DNA of 10,772 nucleotides, from the NCBI GenBank assembly GCA_037442845.1, contig JBBIPL010000074.1, forward strand, positions 1 to 10,772, in the 5' to 3' direction. This stretch comes from PFJX01 sp037442845. Lineage in GTDB: Bacteria; Pseudomonadota; Gammaproteobacteria; Burkholderiales; Thiobacillaceae. Positions 5,987 through 10,772 of this stretch are shown one piece after another (within the stretch, counting starts at the first letter, position 1; the number at the start of each line of letters is the position of its first letter). A program made the position numbers and the translations under genes. Under the pieces are notes generated by a model, which worked only from the letters and a program-made list of their open reading frames with translations, did not search any database and had not been told where the DNA came from.

Positions 5987-6012
5987 AAAAGCCGCCAGGA
6001 AAGGCGGCTTTT
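5987..6012 (-). terminator. Intrinsic terminator between rpsI and argC
   Basis: AAAAGCCGCC (5987-5996) and GGCGGCTTTT (6003-6012) form a strong stem with a 6-base loop. On the minus strand the stem is followed by TTTTTGTTGTG, so it should end rplM-rpsI transcripts. It begins 19 bases after the rpsI stop, and its near edge lies only about 24 bases before the argC start codon. A U-rich tail exists in both directions. Confidence 0.8.
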
Positions 6013-6031
6013 CGATCTTCCAAACCATGAA

Positions 6032-6424
6032 TCAGCGCTTGGAGAACTGCTTGCGACGGCGCGCCTTGTGCAGGCCGACCTTCTTGCGCTCGACTTCGCG
6101 GGCGTCGCGGGTGACCAGGCCGGCCTTCTTCAGGCTGCCCTTCAGAGCGGCATCGTATTCGATGAGGGCGCGGGTGATGCCGTGGCGCACGGCACCGGCC
6201 TGGCCGGTTTCGCCGCCGCCGTTGACGTTCACCATGATGTCGAAGTTGCCGTCACGCTCGACCAGCTTGAGGGGCTGGCGCACGATCATGCGGCCGGTTT
6301 CGCGCGAAAAGTATTCGTCCACGGGCTTGCCGTTGACGACGATCTTGCCGGAACCGGCCTTCATGAACACGCGCGCGACGGAGCTCTTGCGGCGGCCGGT
6401 GCCGTAGTAATAGGTGCCGATCAT
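6032..6424 (-). CDS. rpsI: 30S ribosomal protein S9
   Basis: Small-subunit ribosomal protein whose basic C-terminal tail reaches the P-site tRNA. The 130-residue length and sequence are those of bacterial S9: TYYYGTGRRKSSVARVF at the N-terminus, FSRETGRMIVRQPL, the glycine-rich VNVNGGGETGQAGAVRHGI core, RKKVGLHKARRRKQFSKR at the C-terminus with the conserved terminal K-R. The start ATG lies 9 bases after the rplM stop codon, and a GAGGAT in that stretch serves as ribosome-binding site. It forms the standard two-gene operon with rplM and is followed by an intrinsic terminator. Confidence 0.98.
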   Translation of the reverse strand: MIGTYYYGTGRRKSSVARVFMKAGSGKIVVNGKPVDEYFSRETGRMIVRQPLKLVERDGNFDIMVNVNGGGETGQAGAVRHGITRALIEYDAALKGSLKKAGLVTRDAREVERKKVGLHKARRRKQFSKR

Positions 6425-6433
6425 TCGGGATCC

Positions 6434-6862
6434 TCAGATTTCCAGGGTTTGCGGCTGCTGCGCGGCGTGGGGATGCTCGCCGCCGGCATAGACCTTGAGT
6501 TTCTTGATCATGGCGTAACCCAGCGGGCCCTTGGGCAGCATGCCCTTCACGGCCTTCTCCAGGGCGCGGCCGGGAAAGCGGGCCTGCATCTTGCCGAAGT
6601 TGGTTTCGCGGATGCCGCCGGGAAAGGTGGAGTGGCGGTAGTACACCTTGTCCTCGGCCTTGTTGCCGGTGACGCGAATCTTGTCGACGTTGACCACGAC
6701 GATGTAATCACCGGTGTCCACGTGGGGAGTGTAGATGGCCTTGTGCTTGCCGCGCAGGCGGCGGGCGATCTCGGAGGCCAGACGGCCCAGCACCTTGTCG
6801 GTGCCGTCCACCAGATACCAGCCGTGCTGGACCTCGTGGGGCTTGGCGGAGAAGGTTTTCAT
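6434..6862 (-). CDS. rplM: 50S ribosomal protein L13
   Basis: Large-subunit ribosomal protein that binds 23S rRNA early in assembly. The 142-residue product equals the E. coli L13 length and carries the family blocks MKTFSAKPHEVQHGWYLVDG, DKVLGRLASEIARRLRGKHK, the VDTGDYIVVVN strand, VYYRHSTFPGG and ALEKAVKGMLPKGPLGYAM. The start at 6862 fits the universal MKTF N-terminus; an ORF extension to 6874 adds four residues (MDRD) and is rejected. The Shine-Dalgarno is weak (GGAT). It is the promoter-proximal gene of the rplM-rpsI operon. L13 binding to its own leader, known in E. coli, cannot be judged from this roughly 30-base leader. Confidence 0.98.
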   Translation of the reverse strand: MKTFSAKPHEVQHGWYLVDGTDKVLGRLASEIARRLRGKHKAIYTPHVDTGDYIVVVNVDKIRVTGNKAEDKVYYRHSTFPGGIRETNFGKMQARFPGRALEKAVKGMLPKGPLGYAMIKKLKVYAGGEHPHAAQQPQTLEI

Positions 6863-6899
6863 GTCGCGATCCAAAATGGGGGACTACGGAAAAACGCGG

Positions 6900-6928
6900 A
6901 TTTTATGGAGCCCGGACCTGGCTGTCAA
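6900..6928 (-). promoter_or_regulatory. Strong sigma-70 promoter of rplM-rpsI with GC-rich discriminator
   Basis: On the minus strand a consensus TTGACA (plus 6923-6928), a 17-base spacer and TAAAAT (6900-6905) give a near-perfect promoter. The bases after the -10 box are CCGCG, a GC-rich discriminator of the kind that makes ribosomal promoters sensitive to ppGpp and DksA. Transcription should begin near 6894, leaving a leader of about 31 bases. Confidence 0.85.
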
Positions 6929-6935
6929 ACCTGGC

Positions 6936-6963
6936 TTGATGTGAGTCCCGCCGTGGGGATAAT
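6936..6963 (+). promoter_or_regulatory. Promoter of the YdcF-like gene, predicting a leaderless mRNA
   Basis: TTGATG (6936-6941), a 16-base spacer and GATAAT (6958-6963) form a sigma-70 promoter. The ATG of the downstream gene is at 6970, exactly where transcription would be expected to start, and no Shine-Dalgarno is present. An in-frame TGA at 6937 rules out an upstream start. The -35 boxes of this promoter and the divergent rplM promoter are 7 bases apart. Confidence 0.6.
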
Positions 6964-6969
6964 GCGGGC

Positions 6970-7716
6970 ATGTCCTACTCGTGGTTGCTCAGCAATTTCG
7001 TCGCTGCTTTCCTGCTGCCGCCGCTCAGCCTGTTGCTGGCGGGCGGCATCGGCCTGCTCCTGCTGCAACGCCGGCGCCGGCTGGGCAAATGGCTGATCGG
7101 CCTGTCTTTCGCCGGCCTGTGGGCGCTCTCCATGCCGCTCGTCGGCAATCTCCTGCTCGACAGTCTGAAGCCGCCGCCCCGCGCGCTCACCGGCACGGAG
7201 GCGGAAGCCATCGTCGTGCTGGGCGGCGGCAAGGTTCGCGACAGCCTGGATTATGGCGGCGACACCGCCGGGCGTTACACCCTGGAGCGCGCGCGCTATG
7301 GGGCGCGGCTCGCGCGGCAATGGCGCAAGCCCCTGCTGGTGACGGGCGGCGCCCCGGACGGCGGCCGCGCCGAGGGCGACATCCTGCGCGCCATGCTGCG
7401 CGACGAATACGGGCTCGCCGTGCGCTGGGTGGAGGATACCTCGCGCAACACCCGGGAAAACGCGCGCCATTCCGCGGAAATGCTGCACCGGGCCGGCATC
7501 CGCCGCATCTATCTGGTGACGCACGCCTGGCATCTGCGGCGCGCCGTGCCCGAATTCGAGGCGGCCGGTTTCCAGGTCATCCCCGCCGGCGCCGGCTATA
7601 CCCTGGCGACCCGCCTCACCCCGCTCGATTTCCTGCCCCAGCCCAGAGGGATCGAGGCCAGCTACGTGGCCCTGCACGAATGGATCGGCCTGCTCTGGTA
7701 CCGCATCCGCGATTGA
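6970..7716 (+). CDS. YdcF/ElyC-family (DUF218) inner-membrane protein
   Basis: A 248-residue protein with two N-terminal transmembrane helices (~9-32 and ~40-60) separated by a basic QRRRRLGK loop, then a DUF218 domain (~78-230) expected on the periplasmic side. Family motifs are clear: AIVVLGGG (80-87), the LLVTGGAPDGG strand-loop (122-132), VEDTSRNTRENA (154-165) and YLVTHAWHLRRAV (181-193). The best-studied relative is E. coli ElyC, implicated in cell-envelope and peptidoglycan precursor metabolism; the chemical activity of the family is not settled. The ATG at 6970 is the only plausible start, because the next Met would remove the first membrane helix. The OsmC-like gene follows after 28 bases with no terminator between, so the two are probably cotranscribed. 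Confidence 0.88.
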   Translation: MSYSWLLSNFVAAFLLPPLSLLLAGGIGLLLLQRRRRLGKWLIGLSFAGLWALSMPLVGNLLLDSLKPPPRALTGTEAEAIVVLGGGKVRDSLDYGGDTAGRYTLERARYGARLARQWRKPLLVTGGAPDGGRAEGDILRAMLRDEYGLAVRWVEDTSRNTRENARHSAEMLHRAGIRRIYLVTHAWHLRRAVPEFEAAGFQVIPAGAGYTLATRLTPLDFLPQPRGIEASYVALHEWIGLLWYRIRD

Positions 7717-7744
7717 ACACAACCAACCCCCGGAGAAAAATCCG

Positions 7745-8176
7745 ATGAAATCCCGCGTCAAATGGGTCGAAAACGTCTGCTTCATGGCCGAATCCGGCAG
7801 CGGCCACGCCATGATCATGGACGGTTCGCCGGACATCGGCGGCCGCAACCTGGGGCCCCGCCCCATGGAACTGCTGCTCATGGGCGCCGGCGGCTGCACC
7901 TCGGTGGACGTGGTGATGATCCTGCGGAAGAGCCGTCAGGACGTGACCGGCTGCGAGGTGGAGGTCTCCGCCGAGCGCGCCGACGATCACCCCAAGGTAT
8001 TCACCAGGATCCACATGCGCTTCACCGTGCGCGGCCGCGGCCTCAAGACGGAGGTGGTGGAGCGCGCCATCAAGCTGTCGGCCGAAAAGTACTGCTCGGC
8101 CAGCATCATCCTGGGCAAGACCGCCGAGATGACGCACGACTTCGAGATCATCGAGGAAGCGTCGGCCGCACCTTGA
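7745..8176 (+). CDS. OsmC/YhfA-family protein
   Basis: A 143-residue cytoplasmic protein of the OsmC superfamily. It is YhfA-like in having the short N-terminal KSRVKWVENVCFMAES segment and the SPDIGGRNLGPRPMELLLMG block. The two superfamily cysteines are at C51 (GAGGCTSVDV) and C117 (EKYCSASIIL); in OsmC and Ohr the equivalent pair reduces organic hydroperoxides. Peroxidase activity is plausible here but not established for the YhfA branch. A GGAG at 7732-7735 lies about 9 bases before the ATG. It is the second gene after the YdcF-like protein and ends only 4 bases from the convergent STAS-like gene, with no visible terminator. Confidence 0.9.
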   Translation: MKSRVKWVENVCFMAESGSGHAMIMDGSPDIGGRNLGPRPMELLLMGAGGCTSVDVVMILRKSRQDVTGCEVEVSAERADDHPKVFTRIHMRFTVRGRGLKTEVVERAIKLSAEKYCSASIILGKTAEMTHDFEIIEEASAAP

Positions 8177-8180
8177 ACGA

Positions 8181-8537
8181 TCAGGCGCTATCCTCCGTTT
8201 CCAGCCATTCCAGGGCGATGCCCGGTTCGTCGAAGACGCGCAGATCGGCGTCGACGAACAATCGATTCAGCCAGGCGATCCACACCATCCACTCGTCGCC
8301 GGTGACCACCGCGATCTTGCGGAAGTCGTAGCGGTGCCGGCGCGAGAACTTGATCTCCTCCCAGGCCAGGTCGAGGGTGTAGTTGACCATGTCGCGCAGG
8401 TCCATGAGCAGGTTGACGCCGCCCTGGAACTGGATGTCGTGCTCCACCTCCTGCTCGAATTCCTTGTAGTCGGACAGGGTGAATTCGCCGATGACGCTGA
8501 CGGAAACCAGCTTGCCTTCGCTCTTGATGGCTATCAC
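8181..8537 (-). CDS. SpoIIAA/STAS-like protein
   Basis: A 118-residue soluble protein of the SpoIIAA-like (STAS-fold) type found as single-domain hypotheticals in proteobacteria. It shows the family's alternation: VSVSVIGEFTLSDYKEFEQE, a VNLLMDLRDM strand, the EEIKFSRRHRYDFRKIAVVTG helix-strand and a final VFDEPGIALEWLE. No phosphorylatable serine motif like that of the SpoIIAA anti-anti-sigma factor is evident, so a partner-switching role is not supported. The start is GTG at 8537, whose last bases overlap the upstream TGA stop (GTGA), with GAGGAG about 8 bases before it. Translational coupling to the EamA-type transporter is likely. The cellular function is unknown. Confidence 0.8.
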   Translation of the reverse strand: MIAIKSEGKLVSVSVIGEFTLSDYKEFEQEVEHDIQFQGGVNLLMDLRDMVNYTLDLAWEEIKFSRRHRYDFRKIAVVTGDEWMVWIAWLNRLFVDADLRVFDEPGIALEWLETEDSA

Positions 8538-9397
8538 TTCGCGCTCCTCGCGTTGAGTAGTACGGCCCAGACGCCCGCGGCCACGGTTAGCGCCATGCCG
8601 ATCCAGGCCACGGCGGGCATCTCCTGCCGCCAGACGATGACGTCAAGGATACCGCTGAATACCACGGTGCTGAAGGCGAAGCTGGCCACCACCACGGTAT
8701 CCCCCCGCTTGTAGGCGCGGGTCATCGCCAACTGGCCGAGCGTGGCGAGGGCGCCCAGGGCCAGCAGCCAAGGCAGATCCTCGCGGCGTGGCGCGTGCCA
8801 GCCGGTCAGGCTGGAGAGCGCGGCGGAGCCTGCCATGGCCACCAGGGCGAACCAGAACACCGTGCGCCACTCCGGCTCGCCCAGTTGGCCGAGCCGGCGC
8901 ACGTGGATATAGGCGAAGGCCGCCAGCACGGCGGAGAGCAGGCCGACCAGGCCGGCGAGAAGCTGGCCGGAGGCGGCCGTCCAGGGGCGCAGCAGCAGGA
9001 CCACGCCGAGGAAGCCGGCGGCCACCGCCAGATATTGGCGGACGCCGGGGCGCTCGCGCAGTTGCCAGGGCATCAGCAGGGCGAGGAACAGGGGCGAGGC
9101 GTAGTTCAGGGTGACCGCCACGGACATGGGCAGATGGATGAGGGCGTGGAAAAAGGCGGCGAGCGCGGCGAACCCCGCCAGGCCGCGGCGCACATGCATG
9201 CCGACATGCGCGCCCCGCAAGCGGCGCCAGCCCAAGTCATCACCGCGTACAGACAGTACCAGGAAGATGGCGACCAGGCCGAACAGGGAGCGGTAGAACA
9301 CCAGTTCCGCGCTGCTAAAAGCCTGGCCCAGGCTTTTCACCGCCACGCTCATGAGGGCGAAGCACAGCCCCGCCGCCAGCATCCAGGCGGAGCCCAA
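8534..9397 (-). CDS. EamA/DMT-superfamily transporter
   Basis: A 287-residue inner-membrane protein with the drug/metabolite transporter layout of ten hydrophobic helices in two EamA repeats (~1-137 and ~147-283). Characteristic pieces are CFALMSVAVKSLG in helix 1, SAELVFYRSLFGLVAIF in helix 2, PMSVAVTLNYASPLFLALL and YLAVAAGFLGVVLLLRP in the first half, and TLGQLAMTRAYKRGDTVVVA in the second. Substrate is not predictable. The start is uncertain: TTG at 9397 gives GSAWMLAAG before helix 1, while ATG at 9382 removes five residues; neither has a well-placed Shine-Dalgarno. It lies 33 bases downstream of rmuC and overlaps the STAS-like gene by four bases. Confidence 0.88.
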   Translation of the reverse strand: MGSAWMLAAGLCFALMSVAVKSLGQAFSSAELVFYRSLFGLVAIFLVLSVRGDDLGWRRLRGAHVGMHVRRGLAGFAALAAFFHALIHLPMSVAVTLNYASPLFLALLMPWQLRERPGVRQYLAVAAGFLGVVLLLRPWTAASGQLLAGLVGLLSAVLAAFAYIHVRRLGQLGEPEWRTVFWFALVAMAGSAALSSLTGWHAPRREDLPWLLALGALATLGQLAMTRAYKRGDTVVVASFAFSTVVFSGILDVIVWRQEMPAVAWIGMALTVAAGVWAVLLNARSAK

Positions 9398-9430
9398 GGC
9401 TAGGTCCGGGCCGCCACGGCGCTCCCCCCT

Positions 9431-10714
9431 TTACGAAAGGGAGGGAAAACGCGTGTCACTGCCCTGCCCTTCGACGATCTGCAAGGCTCTCGGCGCCTGC
9501 TCCACCGGATTCAGTTCAGCCAGCTTCTTGCCCTCCGGCGCCACGCGCAGTTCCTCGAACTTGCGCGCCGACACCATGACGCGGCTTTCCAGCGAGCCGG
9601 TGGCCTCGTTGTAGGCCTTCACCGCCTGGCCCAGGTTCTTGCCGACGCCGGCCCAGTGCTCGCCCAGCTTGGCCAGGCGCTCGTACAACTGCGCGCCCAG
9701 TTCGCCGACCTGGCGGGCGTTGTCGGCCAGGGCCTCCTGGCGCCAGCCGTAATAGACCGCCTTGAGCAGGGCCAGCAGGGTGGTCGGCGTGGCCAGGATG
9801 ACCTTGCGCTCGCTGGCATATTCGATGAGTTCCGGATCCTGCTGCAGGGCGGCGCTGAAAAAGGATTCGCCGGGCAGGAACAGCACCACGAATTCCGGCG
9901 CGTCCTCGAACTGCTCCCAGTAGGCCTTCTGCGAAAGCTGCTGGATGTGGGTGCGCACGTGCTGGGCGAAGCGCTCCAGGGCGCGGTCGCGGGCGCCGTC
10001 GTCGAGGGCCTCGGCGGCCTCCAGGAAGGCGGCCACCGGCGCCTTGGAATCCAGCACCAGGGTCTTGCCGCCGGGCAGGCGCACCAGCATGTCGGGCCGC
10101 TTGCCGTCCGCCGCCGTCTCCTGCTCATAGAAGTCGCAGTGGTCCTGCATGCCCGCCATTTCCACCACCCGCTTCAACTGCACCTCGCCCCAGCGGCCGC
10201 GCACCTCGGGCCGACGCAGGGCGTTGACCAGGCGGCCGGTCTCGCCGCGCAAATCCTGCTGCGCGGCGAGCAGGCCCTTGAGCTGTTCGCTGAGCTGGCC
10301 ATGGCTCTCGGCGCGCGCCTTCTCCAGGGACTGGGTGTGGCCGGAAAGCTTGGCGAGTTCCTCGGCCAGCGGCTTCACCAGGCTCTCCACCGCCTGCTGG
10401 CGCGCCGCCAGGTCGCCCCTGGCGGCTTCCTGGAACACCGCCAGGTTCTCGCGGGCGAGATCGAGAAAAGCCTGGTTGTTGCGCGCCAAAGCCTGCGCGG
10501 AGAGGGCGTTGAAGGCGTCGGCGAGCTGTTGTTCGGCCTGACGCAACAGGGATTGCCGCTCCTCCGCATGACGCCGCTCGGCAGCCAGGCGCTCCTCCAG
10601 GGCCGCCGCCTGTTGCGCCAGGCGGGCGTGCTCGGCCAGCCATCGGCCGCGCTGCCAGAGCAGCAGCAGCAAACCCAGGGCCAAGCCCAGCAATCCCGCG
10701 ATCAGGTAATCCAT
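9431..10714 (-). CDS. rmuC: DNA recombination protein RmuC
   Basis: A 427-residue protein that in E. coli limits inversions at short inverted repeats; the family is predicted to have a nuclease-like core. An N-terminal membrane anchor (DYLIAGLLGLALGLLLLLW, residues 2-20) is followed by a long coiled coil rich in Glu, Ala, Gln and Arg (~25-165). The RmuC domain (~165-385) opens with RRPEVRGRWGEVQLKRVVE, then has KRPDMLVRLPGGK and LVLDSKAP (D208, D222 and K224 resemble a PD-(D/E)XK core), and later LFLPGESFFSAAL and ATPTTLLALLKAVYYGW. A GGAGG lies 6 bases before the ATG. It is the first gene of a minus-strand set with the EamA transporter and STAS-like protein; a functional link among them is not evident. 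Confidence 0.95.
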   Translation of the reverse strand: MDYLIAGLLGLALGLLLLLWQRGRWLAEHARLAQQAAALEERLAAERRHAEERQSLLRQAEQQLADAFNALSAQALARNNQAFLDLARENLAVFQEAARGDLAARQQAVESLVKPLAEELAKLSGHTQSLEKARAESHGQLSEQLKGLLAAQQDLRGETGRLVNALRRPEVRGRWGEVQLKRVVEMAGMQDHCDFYEQETAADGKRPDMLVRLPGGKTLVLDSKAPVAAFLEAAEALDDGARDRALERFAQHVRTHIQQLSQKAYWEQFEDAPEFVVLFLPGESFFSAALQQDPELIEYASERKVILATPTTLLALLKAVYYGWRQEALADNARQVGELGAQLYERLAKLGEHWAGVGKNLGQAVKAYNEATGSLESRVMVSARKFEELRVAPEGKKLAELNPVEQAPRALQIVEGQGSDTRFPSLS

Positions 10715-10772
10715 GCCATGCCTCCGACAAGCCCGGCGATGATAACCGCGCGGGCGCTCACCGGTCCCGGCA
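10715..10772. other. Upstream region of rmuC (window edge)
   Basis: These 58 bases hold the rmuC ribosome-binding site and, further out, an AT-richer GATGATAACC (10738-10747) that could be part of a promoter in either direction. One minus-strand frame is open from the window edge to a TGA at 10702-10704 (ending LVGGMAWIT), so an upstream gene overlapping the rmuC start by 13 bases is possible. The stretch is too short to decide. Confidence 0.3.

Noticed and set aside
5964..6023. A 20-residue N-terminal extension of argC
   Set aside because: It would be encoded by the rpsI terminator hairpin; the start at 5963 has a proper Shine-Dalgarno and the nucleotide-binding loop follows at once.
5082..6407. 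Plus-strand open frame of 441 codons opposite argC and rpsI
   Set aside because: It spans two well-recognised genes and a terminator on the other strand; composition is shadow-like.
5975..7096. Plus-strand open frame of 373 codons opposite rpsI and rplM
   Set aside because: It is antisense to two ribosomal protein genes and runs through the rplM promoter and into the YdcF-like gene.
9427..9441. Hairpin CCCTTT-ACG-AAAGGG at the rmuC stop codon as a terminator
   Set aside because: The stem is short and AT-rich with a 3-base loop and no U tract, and the EamA gene follows closely.

Overview
This window is a high-GC stretch of ordinary bacterial chromosome. The consecutive minus-strand genes rplM, rpsI, argC and erpA are an arrangement I associate with Betaproteobacteria, and the proteins look proteobacterial throughout. 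My best guess is a betaproteobacterium of the Rhodocyclales/Nitrosomonadales type, judged from memory of protein style and gene order rather than from a search. Every gene that can be checked is intact. I see no tRNA or rRNA gene, insertion sequence, prophage, CRISPR array or replication origin.

Left part (1-2940): the 3' end of cca (tRNA CCA-adding enzyme) overlaps by four bases (ATGA) a gene for a Crp/Fnr-family regulator. That gene is followed by a small membrane protein of the YgaP-like DUF2892 family, which has its own promoter and a strong terminator (1406-1430). Convergent to these is ilvA (biosynthetic threonine ammonia-lyase) on the minus strand.

Middle part (2940-6970): rpiA (ribose-5-phosphate isomerase) diverges from ilvA out of a 74-base intergenic region and is followed 14 bases later by a Uma2-family (PD-(D/E)XK-like) gene. 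A 238-base gap holds a minus-strand terminator and a dispersed hairpin repeat. Next come erpA (with its own promoter), argC, rpsI and rplM on the minus strand. rplM has a near-consensus sigma-70 promoter, and an intrinsic terminator sits between rpsI and argC.

Right part (6970-10772): a YdcF/DUF218 membrane protein, whose promoter predicts a leaderless mRNA, and an OsmC/YhfA-type protein form a plus-strand pair. Convergent to them, with only a 4-base gap, is a minus-strand set: rmuC, an EamA-family transporter, and a SpoIIAA/STAS-like protein joined to the transporter gene by a GTGA overlap.

Most of the window is housekeeping: tRNA maturation, isoleucine and arginine biosynthesis, the pentose phosphate pathway, ribosomal proteins and Fe-S assembly. 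The part most likely to hold undescribed biology is the Crp/Fnr regulator plus YgaP-like protein. The regulator has a Cys-x5-Cys pair in its sensor domain, and a Crp-type inverted repeat sits at the class II activator position upstream of the membrane-protein gene. The other points of note are regulatory layouts: a terminator 24 bases before argC, a leaderless start for the YdcF-like gene, and an inverted repeat inside the erpA promoter spacer.
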